DNA of 64,000 nt, taken from contig CM060709.1 of assembly GCA_030686995.1 (NCBI GenBank), positions 301,397,357-301,461,356 on the forward strand, given 5' to 3'. The notes below the pieces were generated by a model that had not been told where the DNA came from, did no database searches, and saw only the letters and a program-made list of their open reading frames with translations. This document shows positions 1-11,299 of this stretch, in pieces. This DNA comes from Artemisia argyi (lineage: Eukaryota; Streptophyta; Magnoliopsida; Asterales; Asteraceae). Both the position numbers and the translations under genes were made by a program. How positions within the stretch are numbered: position 1 is the first letter of the stretch; each line of letters starts with the position of its first letter.

Positions 1-545
1 TAACAGACAGGGTACGAAGTAAATGAGATGGAGACAATGTATAATATTTGGTCAGACCATGAAAGTAACAGTGGGTTAGACATTGGGCACTTTTCTTCTT
101 ATAAGCACCATTTTAGCCTAGTGGTTAAAGTGTGACACCTATTGAGAAGGACCCCTTTATCCATTTCAACACAACTGCAGGTCTACATACTAGTCTTTGG
201 TTTTTTCCCATATAGATTATGTGTCATTCCATATAGATTTTGGGGTCTGGATGTTTGTTGTCAAAGAAACCATTCACTTGGATTTTTATAAGCATGTCTC
301 TACTGGATCCATTTTCTTTTAATATATTGATTTAACTCCATTAATCTTGATTTGATTTGTTTAAGTGAAAAATGATTTGAGAACAAAATATAACTCAGCT
401 GTGAGAGTTGAATTGTTTACCAAATATGAATGCAAATGAGACCTTGTTTTGTCTTAAAAATGTAACTTAGTGGAAGTTGGCATGTTGCCCTATCTTGAAA
501 CGGAGAAACCTTGGTGCTGAGTTGGATGTTAATGTTGCGCTAATG
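1..545. other. Left flank, no gene recognised
   Basis: AT-rich sequence with no convincing coding potential. It is the original target-site flank of the Tat retrotransposon: bases 546-550 (TGACA) are repeated at 11295-11299, so this stretch was once continuous with the sequence after 11299. The short open frame that overlaps its right end is the reverse side of the LTR and is not a gene. Confidence 0.6.
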
Positions 546-550
546 TGACA

Positions 551-1060
551 TGTTAAGGTAAAATCTTGTGAGGATGTACTTCTTGTATAGGATCTTCGGA
601 TAAGCACAGAGACCTGCACACAAGAAGCACACGTTAGGCTCGCCCCGGGAGTGTTCCCAGGACCCACCTCCGGTGTGAGAGTAAGTATGTATGATACGAA
701 GGGTAAAAGAGTAGTTGAGAGTAAATGCAATGTGTGTGTGTTAGTTGTGTGACATAAATGAGGTGGGGGTATTTATACTACCTCACCTCGCTACCTGCTC
801 TACCTTGGGAAGGAGCAAACAGTGTTACGCTGTACATGGTAGGTAGGTGTCAGATCACGTGGGTGACACAATCCCTGAAAATCTGGGATGGCGGCGTGAC
901 CGTAATTAATGCTATTGTCCTTCGTGTAGAAGAGGGATCCTCGGATAATACGATGGTTCTGTTTAACCCTCCGGCATATGGATGATTATCCGAAGGGTTC
1001 ATTACGGGAGGAGGGAATAAAGTCCGAAGGTTATATACCGTTCGGACACATACGCCAACA
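551..1060 (-). repeat. 3' LTR of the Tat element
   Basis: This 510-bp LTR has TG...CA ends. It matches 10777-11294 except for scattered substitutions and the absence of an 8-bp duplication found in the other LTR in the stretch near 780. The left target-site copy TGACA lies directly before it. Confidence 0.95.
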
Positions 1061-1075
1061 TGTCCCCCCCAGTAT
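1061..1075 (-). other. Polypurine tract of the Tat element
   Basis: Directly inside the 3' LTR the minus strand reads a G-rich purine run (eight consecutive C on the plus strand, 1063-1070) ending at the LTR boundary. This is the usual primer for plus-strand DNA synthesis in LTR elements. Assigned from position and composition. Confidence 0.8.
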
Positions 1076-1310
1076 TGGAGTATTGGTTGTAGACCGATGG
1101 TTCAATACTTGATAGTCCGAGTGATTTTTAGCGTGGCGGGCTCATATCGGGCTTTAGGACTCAAGTGGCCCATGGGCCGATTAAAATAATATTATTACTC
1201 GGTTACAGCTGGATGCCACTAACCTCGCTTGCAGATATCGAACAGTCCACGTTACGCCACGTCATGATGTACTGTTCGACACGACGTTCACGCTTCTCAA
1301 GGCTTTCCCC

Positions 1311-1318
1311 TATAAATA
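1311..1318 (+). promoter_or_regulatory. TATA box of the antisense gene
   Basis: TATAAATA preceded by a C run (TTTCCCC) lies about 170 bp upstream of the antisense gene's start codon at 1487, giving an expected start site near 1345. It is on the strand opposite to gag-pol and about 250 bp inside the 3' LTR, so the antisense gene seems to have its own promoter and not to depend on the LTR. Not experimentally shown. Confidence 0.6.
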
Positions 1319-1486
1319 GTGCCCTCACGTTTTTTCTTTTTACACTTGCCATTCTGTTTATTCTTTGCATAGTATATTATCGCCGGAGCGTTTCACATTT
1401 TGCGTTTCGAGTTTTTACCGAGGTGCGTTATTTTATATTTGTAGTTTTCTTTTCATATAAATATCCCTCGGTATCCTTTCTTAAAA

Positions 1487-3044
1487 ATGGCCACGAGTGA
1501 ACCCGGTGAGATGAATATTCCGGATAACGAGCCTACAACTAGTAGATCCAAACCGATAGGAAAGTTTGATATGCACGTACATACGTCTAAATTATCCCAA
1601 CATACCCTAGATCGTCTTTGTACAGAATACGGCATTCCGGCCGACTTACATCCCATGGTTCCTCCCGATGGGCTTACTATGAATGAGTTACCGGAGAGTA
1701 AGATAGGGATTTATGTGCACTAGGTTAAACTGGGGGGTGTTAGGGTTCCTTTCTCTTCCTTTCTTCTAGCCGTGATAGGGTACTTTCGAGTACATATTTC
1801 CCAGCTTGTTCCTATAGGTTTGAATAGGGTTACCCTTTTTGAGGTCCGGTGCTATAGTTTGAACGTTGTACCTACCGTCCCCCTTTTCAGAGTTTTCTAT
1901 CGGCTGTGTAAACAAGGCCATTGGTTCTCATTTGAGAGTCGTACCGGGAAGAGGGCCATGAAGTGTTTTGAAGAAAAGCTGTCAGGTTTAAAGTTCTGGA
2001 AAGACTTCTTCTTCTTAATTGACCGTAGGGCTATTCCGGATGCCATGCCTTGGAGACACAAAGATTCCAAGATCTCGGACAGGTTTCCTGAGAATTATTC
2101 AGTGAAGGATGCAAAGAAGATTGCCAGTAAGATGATTGTCCTTCGGAAAACGCCTTCCAGCCTTTTGTATACATACGGACTTTGCAATGTCTTCCAAATT
2201 ACCGGACATAGTTTGGTTATAAAGGATGCCGAGGGGCGTGGTAATGCTTTACTTTTTATTTGATTGTCCTTTGCACTTATCTTGCTTACTTCTCTTACTT
2301 GTTCTTGCTTGGTTTCTTTGTAGTTATCTCGATGTCTGAATATTTGGAGCTCCCGGACCTGGAAGGTACAGTAGTGAGCAGGGGGGATCCCTTTCCTGAG
2401 GGGCATGTCCGTCCGGACAAGACCACTAGACCCCTATCTCCTGGAAAGAAACCCCCTGCTAAAAGCAATCTGCAGAAGGTGGTGGAAGTTGCTGATGATG
2501 ATGTTGTGGCAGCTCGGGAAGAGAAGGAGAGGAAAGCAAAAGAGAAGAACCCTGCCGAAAAGAGAAAAACGGTTGCGGCCAGCAAGAATGCTCCGAAACG
2601 CAGGAAGCATTTGGTAGTGGAGGAGATTGTCTCTTCGGAGGGCAAGAGCAAGAGCAAGACTCTGGACGTTACTCCCATCAACCAAGCTGAACCGCAACCC
2701 GATGCCGGTTCTAGGAAAAAGAGATCTCCGGAGAATGAGGAGGGTCAAGAAGAAACACAGCCGGACAACAACTTGGCCGAGGGAGCCGGACATCATGATG
2801 GAGAGAACCCTGAGCCTTCTCCGAAGCCTCATTCTCACGGTATGTGATTTTTGCCTTTCTAATTGTTTTGTTTCTTTTGTTGATCATCCCTTATCTTTCT
2901 TGTTCGCAGATGTATCGGTTCATACTGCCCACTCTGAACATCATGTTTCCCACTCACAGGAACCTTCAAACAAATCACCCCCGGTAGAACCCGGTGCGTT
3001 TATCTGAAGATCACCCTAGTCTCTTACTTTTTGTTGTTCTCTCT

Positions 3045-3099
<55 letters not shown>

Positions 3100-4118
3100 G
3101 TGTTTCTAAATTGCTTCTTCAGGTAATTCGAATCAAACCGGAGGATATTTTGTTCCTGGTTGGACCCTCCGTGATGATGTCCGTATGAATTCCTTCCGGG
3201 CTTGCCGGGAAATGTTGAATCACCTTGCCACCCCAGCCGAAGAAGAGGCCATTTCAGGGCTTAATAACAATCAACTGGCTCGTCAAGTTTACATCAATTC
3301 TGGTTCTGGGGTGGTTCTCCAAGCTGCGCTTCAGTCAGCTGAACCGAGATCATAGGGAGCTGACGGAGAAGCTGAAGGAAGTTGAAGAGGAGCGTGATGC
3401 TGGGGTGGCCAAGTTTGACAAACTTTTGAAAGAATTTCATGCCCTGGAGGACGAAGTGAGTGCAGCTTCCACTCGTCAAGAAGGTTTGGTTGAGCAACTA
3501 GAGGAGATGGAGAAGGATAAGAATGAATGGAGGTCAACGGCTTCGTCCCAAGCTGCTAGAATCAAAGAACTTGAGAAGCAATTGGCCGACAGATCTGCAG
3601 AGGTGAATGAGCTGAAAGTGCAAGATAAAGATTTGACAGCCAAACTTGCCCAGTCCGAAATGATTCGCCATAATACTGTGAAGGAACTTATTCCGGCTGT
3701 CTGCCGTCGACTTTTTCAGAGTCGCGAATATAAGAAGAGTATGGGCCGAGTGTACAGCCTCTCTTATACCGCCGGCTTTATTGACGACGTGAAAGCCGAG
3801 TTTGACGGTGGAGCCAATGTGAATCGCAAGGAGGAGGATGTTGAAAGGGTTTTGAGTCAAGTGAAGAACCTTAACCGGGATGCACCGGCGACGTGGAAAG
3901 CTGAGTTCAACAAGATTTTTGATGCTGAGTACCCGTACGTGCAGAAGGTGGCTGGGTCATACCGTCTGCCGCTGAGGGACTTAATGAACTTGCAGCCGGA
4001 GGGGTATGTACCTCCCGAACCAAGCACTCAGGTTAAGGAGACTCCAATAGTGGCTGTTGCTGAACCCTCCACTCTGAAAGAAGGGGATAAGAAAGTACAT
4101 GAGAGTGTTTTCTTGTAA
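1487..4118 (+). pseudogene. Antisense intron-containing gene of the Tat element (putative 'gypsy type transposon' domain protein), broken
   Basis: Four exons can be traced: 1487-2240, 2324-2839, 2910-2992 and 3123-4118. The introns at 2241-2323, 2840-2909 and 2993-3122 all have GT/AG ends and all are phase 1, so the frames join. Exon 1 encodes the PF04195-like domain (around YGIPADLHPMVPP and PLFRVFYRLCKQGHWFSF). Exon 2 is acidic/basic with a likely nuclear localisation signal (KRK, PKRRK). Exon 4 is a long coiled coil (ELTEKLKEVEEER onward) followed by a globular end. Such antisense extra ORFs are known in Tat elements; their function is not established. The copy is damaged: an in-frame TAG at 1721-1723, and a frameshift between about 3300 and 3345 just before the coiled coil. 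The start ATG at 1487 has a good context (AAAAATGGCC). It lies tail to tail with gag-pol. Confidence 0.8.
3048..3096. repeat. T49 homopolymer inside intron 3 of the antisense gene
   Basis: An uninterrupted run of T lies between the GT at 2993 and the AG at 3121-3122. It makes up over a third of the 130-nt intron and works as an extreme polypyrimidine tract. Its length is probably variable between copies. Confidence 0.9.
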
Positions 4119-4254
4119 TCATGTTTAGTCGAACTATTTCCCGATCCTTTGTAATTTGATATACCGGACGTCTGTGTCCGTGATGAAACATATTTTGCCT
4201 TGAATGCATGTGTAGTTTTATTTCTTGCGTGTATTGTCTTTTGCACTTTTGACC

Positions 4255-5435
4255 AATGGTGCGTTAAGATACTTTGGCCGAATGGTGTATTATAACGACC
4301 CATTTTTGTGTTAGATAAAACTTTTTACATAATGCTGACATTACCGATCAGTGTAAATCTACCGACTGTTTGGTGATGGTGTAAGATAATGAACCGCTGG
4401 ATTGATGGTGTAGCATGATGAGCCGTTTTACTTCAACTTAACTAGGTAAAATAACGAATCATTGGATGAACGGTGTAAAATAACGGACCGTATGATTTCG
4501 ACTTATTGTAACCACAACGGTGTAAAATAACGAATCATTGGATGAACGGTGTAAAATATCGGACCGTATGATTTCGACTTATTGTAACCACAACGGTGTA
4601 AAATAACGAACCGTTTGGTTTTAACATAATTTAATCGCCACGGTGTAATACAACGAACCGTTTGACTAACGGTGTAAAGTAACGACCCGTTTAATGTTTA
4701 ATGTATATTAATCACAACGGTGTAAGATAACGATCCGTTTGATTTTGATATGACTTAATCATAACGGTGTAAGATAACGATCCGTTTGATTTAAATATGA
4801 CTTAATCACAACGGTGTAATATAACGATCCGTTTGATTTAAATATGACTTAATCACAACGGTGTAATATAACGAACCGTTTGACTAACGGTGTAAAGTAA
4901 CGACCCGTTTAATGTTGATGTATATTAATCACAACGGTGTAAGATAACGATCCGTTTGATTTTGATATGACTTAATCATAACGGTGTAAGATATCGATCC
5001 GTTTGATTTAAATATGACTTAATCACAACGGTGTAATATAACGATCCGTTTGATTTAAATATGACTTAATCACAACGGTGTATTATAACGAACCGTTTGA
5101 CTAACGGTGTAAAGTAACGACCCGTTTAATGTTGATGTATATTAATCACAACGGTGTAAGATAACGATCCGTTTGATTTTGATATGACTTAATCATAACG
5201 GTGTAAGATAACGATCCGTTTGATTTAAATATGACTTAATCACAACGGTGTAATATAACGATCCGTTTGATTTGACTTATTTTAACCACAACGGTGTAAG
5301 ATAACGAACCGTTTGGTTTTAATATAATTTAATCACAACGGTGTAATATAACGAACCGTTTGACTAACGGTGTAAAGTAACGACCCGTTTAATGTTAATG
5401 TAAATCATAACGGTGTAATATAACGATCCGTTTGA
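4255..5435. repeat. 47-bp minisatellite between the convergent Tat genes
   Basis: From about 4430 the sequence is an array of about 47-bp units (unit starts 4716, 4763 and 4810 are exactly 47 apart), with decayed copies back to about 4255. Each unit has AACGG near one end and CCGTT about 14 bp later, an imperfect palindrome. A variant containing AAAGTAACGACCCGTTTAATG recurs near 4675, 4890, 5110 and 5370, so there is higher-order structure. No coding potential. It sits exactly between the 3' ends of the antisense gene (4118) and of pol (5530). Confidence 0.9.
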
Positions 5436-5529
5436 TGAAAACAAACACATTAGATGGATGGGGAAAATTCTTCTCCGGATACTGGAGAAGTATAGATTAC
5501 TACCAGAACAAAGCTGTTACATTGTACAT

Positions 5530-8500
5530 TTATCGGAAACAATTCCGGAGGTTAATAGCGTGCCAAGTTTGGGGAACACTTCGGCCTTCCGTTGTTTCAA
5601 GTTTGTATGATCCATTGTGATATGCTTCTACTATTCGGTAAGGGCCTTCCCAATTCGGGCCTAGTTTTCCCTGGTTTTCTACTCTACTAGCTTCGTTCCT
5701 TCTGTAGACAAAGTCGCCCATTTTGAATGAGACCGGACGGACCCTCTGGTTGTAGTATTGCTCAACTTTCGCCTTGTACTTTGCTTCCCGAATCGCGGCC
5801 ATTTCCCTCCTTTCCTGCAGCAAGTCTAGGTTCAGACGTTGTTCTTCTTCATTGTCGTCCGGGTTGAACGTCATAGTTCGGTGTGTGGGCATTCCAATTT
5901 CGGCCGGTATAACGGCTTCACTTCCGTACGTGAAGCTGTATGGCGTTTCGCCGTTGCTTGTTTTTAGAGAAGTTCTATAAGCCCATAAGACATTGGGTAG
6001 CTCATCGACCCATCCGGCCTTTGCCCTGCCTAGCCTTGTCTTTATACCGTGCATGAGACTTCCGTTGGCTCTTTCGACTAAACCATTTGCTTGAGGATGT
6101 GCTACGGCCGTGTTTATTTGTTTGATCTTTAGCTTTGCACACCAGCTTTTGAAAGGATCGTTCACGAAATTTGTGCCGTTGTCCGTGACTATGATAGCTG
6201 GTAGTCCGAACCGACAAACTATGTTGTCCCAGACGAACTTCTTAACCTCCTTACCCGTCGTTTTCGCAAGAGGTTTCGCTTCAATCCACTTAGTGAAGTA
6301 ATCTATTGCTACAATTACGAACTTCACTTTCCCAGGGGCTTCTGTTAGTGGACCAAGCACATCCATCCCCCATTCATAGAAGGACCATGGAGCCATGATG
6401 GAAGTCAACGTAGTTTTAGGTAATTTCGGTACCGGGGAGTGAATCTGACAAGAGTCACATTTGTTTATTTCTTCCCGAGCGTCTTTGTGCATGGTTGGCC
6501 ACTAGTATCCCTGACGGATGAGCTTCGCCACAACCGCTCTTGGCCCGGAGTGCATGCCGCAAGCACCCTCATGAACCTCTCGGATGATATAATTAGCTTG
6601 TAGGGGTCCTACACAACGAGCCATCGGACCTAGGTAGGTCTTTTTGAGCAGCACGTCCCCCTCCATGACATAGTGGGGAATTTTCATCCGGAGAGTTCTT
6701 GCTTCGTTAAGATCTTCTGGCCAGATGCCGGTTTTCAAACATTTTATAATTGGTGTCATCCAATTGTCGCTTTCTTCTTCCACAATAGCTTTAACTTCTT
6801 CTTCCGACGTGGAAGGCCTCTCCAGTACTTCGACTAAGACTTCTTTAGTGAGATGGTTGAAGGCTACAGAAGCTAGCTTGCTTAATACATCGGCCTTTTG
6901 ATTCTGCGATCTCGGGATGTTACGGATTCAGAACTTTTTGAACAGTCCGATGTGCTCTCTTGTTTTCGCTAGATACCGTATCATACTTTCCTTGGATGCC
7001 ACAAACTCTCCGTTTATTTGACTTGCCACTAACTTGGAATCTACTCTGACATCCAGAGTTTCAACATTCATTTTTCTTGCTATTCGTAGGCCAGCGAGAA
7101 GCGCTTCGTATTCTGCTTCGTTATTGGTGCTTATGAAGTTTAGACGGAGAGCATAGGTGTGTTCGACCTGGTCAGGACCAATTAGGACTAGCCCTGCCCC
7201 TGAACCCTTCGTGCTGGATGCTCCGTCCGTATATAAAATCCATTCGTCCGAACTTGATACATCACATACTTCTTTTGTTAGTGATATACCATTCCTTCCC
7301 TTAAGGTCAACTGATATTTCCGAGGTGAAATCAGCGAGCACTTGCCCCTTTACGGAACTCTTTGGAATGTACGTTATGTCGTATGCTCCCAACTCCACGG
7401 CATATTTAGTCAGTCTCCCTAATGCTTCAGCTTTGTTTAAAATCTGCTTGATGGGCTGATCAGTTATGACTCTGATTGGGTGCGCTTCGAAATATCTCCT
7501 CAGTCGCCTAGATGGGTGCAGGAGTGCCAAAGCCAACTTTTCGATAGGCAAATAATTCCTTTCGGCCTCCTGCAGTGTCCGGCTGACATAATGAATCGGT
7601 AATTGTCTTCCGTCCCTCTCAGTTAGGAGAACGACACTTATCGCTTGACCAGAAGCAGCTAGGTAAACATATAGGATTTCTTTTGGCTTAAGGGTGGTTA
7701 ATAATGGGAGCTTCAGGATTAATTGCTTCAGCAGTTGGAATGCTTCTTCCGCCGCTTCCGTCCATTTGTACTCATCCTTATTTTCCTTTGTGATGTTTTT
7801 CAAAGTCTCAAAGAATGGGAGAGATTTTTCTGCGGATCTGGCTAAAAAACGGTTCAAAGCTGCTAACTTTCCACTTAGGCTTTGCATTTCCTTCAAAGTG
7901 GATGGAGATTTCATCTCGGCAATCGCCGTGGCTTTCCTTGGGTTAGCTCTGATCCCTTCGGACGTTACAATGTAGCCCAGAAACTTCCCTTCTTCCATAC
8001 CGAAGGAACATTTTTTCGGATTTAGCTTCATGTTTATTTGCCGGAGGTTATAAAAGGTTTCAGAGATATCTGCTAACATTTCTTTCTCGGTCTTGCTTTT
8101 GACCACCATGTCATCTACGTAAGCCTCCAGATTTCTTCCTATTTGACTTTGGAAAGCTGAGTCTACTAACCGTTGGTAAGTTGCTCCAGCATTCTTGAGA
8201 CCGAAGGGCATCTTGGTATAGCAGTACGTGCCTTGCTCTGTGTAAAACGCTGTTTTCTCTTCATCTTCTTCGGCCATCTGAACTTGGTGATATCCTTTGT
8301 AGGCATCTAGGAAACATTTGTATCTATAGCCTACCACCGACTCTATCTTCCAATCAATCTCCGGTAATGGATAATAATCTTTCGGACATGAGGAATTGAG
8401 ATTTTTGAAGTCGATGCATATCCTCCAACTTCCGTCACACTTCTTCACTAGAACCGGATTTGAGATCCATGTCGGATATTTGACGGGTCTGACTATTCCT

Positions 8501-10730
8501 GCCCTCAACCATTCCTCCACTTCCTTCATCACCACTTGATTTTTCTCTGCCGAGAGACTTCGTTTCTTTTGTGCTACCGGTGTGTCTGCCATATTGACGT
8601 TTAGCCGATGCTTTATCAACCATCTAGGAACCCCCGTCATATCCGACGGCTGCCATGCGAACACATCTTTGTTCTTCCTTAATAGTTCAATAAGGTTTCT
8701 GCGACCCTCTCGGGAAAAGTTCTTTCCGATGGTTACCAACTGCTCCGGATAAGCAGGGTTAACCAAGATTTCTTCGGTTGTTGCTGTTATGTCCCCTCCG
8801 TCTTTTATTTCATGAGGTTCTTCAAATCGAGGTCCCTCGATCATTTGCTTTTCCTCTAACCTTCGGCACTCGGATATTATTGACGGACGGGTTCTTAAAG
8901 TTGCTATTCCCTTGGGAGTGGGAAACTTGATCATTGAGTGTATGGTGGATGGTACGGCCCTTATTTCCTTCAGCCCTGTTCTTCCCAAGATCACATTGTA
9001 CGGTGAGGGGGAGTTAACTACACAGAAACTCATCATTGTTCTTCGGTACTTGCCATGGTCACCGAAGCATACCTCTAACTCGATCTTCCCCAACGGTTTG
9101 CTTGTCTCTCTGGAGAAACCCACGAGGGAAGTGGTGGTTTCTTTGAGCCTGTTCTTGATGTCACTGCTAAGGTTGTTGAAACAGTGTTCGTACATAACAT
9201 TCACAGCCGACCCTTCATCTACATATATCCGTCGAACAAGATACCCACTTATGTCCCCCTCGATAATGAGGGGCTCATCGGAGAGATCCTCCGTCATGAC
9301 TGGAGGGAAAATAATTGAAGCTTTCATCCATACTTCCTCATGGTCATGACTTCTTCGTTTCACTCCTCCGGAACATCTTATCATGTTAATCACTTTGTCT
9401 TTTCCTTTGTCATAGTTTCTCACCGGTTCTCTATCTCTCCCGGTATCTCTCTGTTTCCATTCTTTTAACAAATGATCGAGTCTACCGGACTCCAATGCCA
9501 CTTCTAGTTGCTTCTTCAACTCTCGACAATGGTTGGTCAATTGGCCAGCTTCTTTATGATACTCACAGAACTTACCCATGTTTTCACGCGAGGGTTTACC
9601 GCCCGTGGGTCGGGGGGCCGGTAAATTCAGATGACGTTCTGTGGCTAGAATCTCCCTTGGGGGTTTTGTGAGCGCGTTCAGTCCGGGACGCTGTTGTCCT
9701 TCCCTGAAGGCTCCCACTGGTCTACGATCTGAACGATAATAATCGTTACGGTTCAAGTCCTTTCTAGGGGCCACATATGGGTGATACGCATCTTTGTGAC
9801 GAGGCTCGTTCCTCCTTTCATTCCGGTATCTGTCATCTTTGAAACCTCTCCTTCTGTTTGAATCAAACCCTTCCCCCCGGGGTAACTCTGTGCTCCGGTA
9901 TGCGTCTTCTGCCCGGATAAAATCATCCACCCTTGCAAACATTTCTGTTACCGTGCGAGGTACCCTGTCCGAAAATTTCTTAGCCAAAGTTGGACACCTA
10001 TGAGCATTCATGAAAGCCGAAATGCGCATGATTTCCGGCACACCACTGATGTAGCTGGCTTCGTCGGTCCATCTTTCCTTGAAGTCTGCCAACGACTCGT
10101 GGGCTCTTCTGACAATCTTGGTAATTTCCGTTGGATCTTTTGTACATTTTCTCCGAAGGGCAAATCGGGTAGAAAACTGTTCTCTTAATTCATTCCAGCT
10201 GTTGATGCTGCCAGGTTCTAACCGCTCAAACCACCCTCCAGCTGCTCCATCTAAGGTCTGTTGAAACATTAGACACCAAGTGGGCATCGGCCATTGCCCC
10301 TGGTTGGCTGCTCCAGTGAACCGGGTGAGATGATCGTTCGGATCAGTAGATCCATCATAAAATTTCATGTTTAAAGGCATTGTATATTTTTCTCCAGCAA
10401 ACTCTACGATCCGGCTAGTAAATGGTGACTGTAATGCCTCTTTGAACGGTTTGCTTAAGTCTTCATTCACTTCTACCACCTTTTCCCTTCGGGCTTCATT
10501 TCCCTCGTCTCCAAAATCCAAACGTATCGGCCTGAGCACATTTTCTCCCAGAGCATTATGTCTCCTAATCAGGTCAGTCAGAGATGCCATTTGTCCGAGA
10601 ATTAACTCTTGAAGGTTTGGGGAATCATTCAATGGATTGTTTGTGTTGTCCGGGTTGGTGTTTGCTCCACTCCCTCCGGCTGTTGAAATCGGGGTATGGA
10701 AGGGTGGGGGGGGGGGGGAGGATCAGTCAT
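5530..10730 (-). pseudogene. Tat gag-pol polyprotein with two nonsense codons
   Basis: The open frame from 10632 to 6928 (1234 codons) holds a gag domain (about residues 85-250), a Cys/His knuckle (about 356-369), a protease motif VDEGSAVNV (about 471-479, Glu where DTG is usual), reverse transcriptase (about 725-895, YVDD at 838-841), a degenerate RNase H (YLAASGQAISVVLL) and the start of an archaeal-type RNase H (YTDGASS, NNEAEYEALLAGL, RVDSK). A TGA at 6928-6930 then cuts the second RNase H. The same frame continues into the integrase; a TAG at 6502-6504 separates its His-His from its Cys-Cys half. After that the DDE core is intact (GMDVLGPL, VTDNGTNF, GLVERANGS) to the stop at 5530. The likely ATG at 10728-10730 is out of frame with gag because of a C13 run (10706-10718). 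The first in-frame codon of the open stretch is TTG, not ATG. Confidence 0.9.
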
Positions 10731-10756
10731 CGTTCTCAGGTAGAATGAATAACTGG

Positions 10757-10773
10757 TCCCACGGATGGCGCCA
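10757..10773 (-). other. Primer-binding site of the Tat element
   Basis: Three bases inside the 5' LTR the minus strand reads TGGCGCCATCCGTGGGA. TGGCGCC is the usual start of tRNA-primed sites in Tat and Athila elements. I cannot say which tRNA is used from this sequence alone. Confidence 0.75.
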
Positions 10774-10776
10774 ATT

Positions 10777-11294
10777 TGTTAAGGTAAAATCTTGTGAGGA
10801 TGTACTTCTTGTATAGGATCTTCGGATAAGCACAGAGACCTGCACACAAGAAGCACACGTTAGGCTCGCCCCGGGAGTGTTCCCAGGACCCACCTCCGGT
10901 GTGAGAGTAAGTATGTATGATACGAAGGGTAAAAGAGTAGTTGAGAGTAAATGCAATGTATGTGTGTTAGTTGTGTGACATAAATGAGGTGGGGGTATTT
11001 AACTATTTATACTACCTCACCTCGCTACCTGCTCTACCTCGGGAAGGAGCAAACAGTGTTACGCTGTACATGGTAGGTAGGTGTCAGATCACGTGGGTGA
11101 CACAATCCCTGAAAATCTGGGATGGCGGCGTGACCGTAATTAATGCTATTGTCCTTCGTGTAGAAGAGGGATCCTCGGATAATACGATGGTTCTGTTTAA
11201 CCCTCCGGCATATGGATGATTATCCGAAGGGTTCATTACCGGAGGAGGGAATAAAGTCCGAAGGTTATATACCGTTCGGATACATACGCCAACA
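10777..11294 (-). repeat. 5' LTR of the Tat element
   Basis: This 518-bp LTR has TG...CA ends and is followed by the second target-site copy TGACA (11295-11299). Relative to the other LTR it has an 8-bp tandem duplication (around AACTATTT, near 11000). Confidence 0.95.
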
Positions 11295-11299
11295 TGACA

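Larger units (their letters stand above)
551..11294 (-). mobile_element. Tat-lineage Ty3/gypsy LTR retrotransposon, complete with TSD
   Basis: Two direct repeats (551-1060 and 10777-11294) start with TGTTAAGG and end with CGCCAACA, and are flanked by the 5-bp duplication TGACA (546-550 and 11295-11299). Gag-pol reads on the minus strand, so the right copy is the 5' LTR. A primer-binding site starting TGGCGCC and a polypurine tract are in the expected places. The pol order (protease, reverse transcriptase, RNase H, a second archaeal-type RNase H, integrase) and an antisense gene near the 3' LTR are hallmarks of the Tat lineage. By eye the LTRs differ by about four substitutions and one 8-bp insertion, so the insertion is fairly young. 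Coding regions carry nonsense codons, so this copy is not autonomous as it stands. Confidence 0.95.

Noticed and set aside
95..175. tRNA- or SINE-like A box (TAGCCTAGTGGTTAAAG)
   Set aside because: No B box or cloverleaf follows within 100 bp, so neither a tRNA gene nor a SINE can be supported.
467..730. Minus-strand frame of 87 codons, repeated at 10723-10956
   Set aside because: It covers the LTR of the Tat element in both places; it is a repeat copy without protein homology.
1165..1500. Plus-strand frame upstream of the antisense gene
   Set aside because: It spans the TATA box and 5' UTR of the antisense gene and has no recognisable domain.
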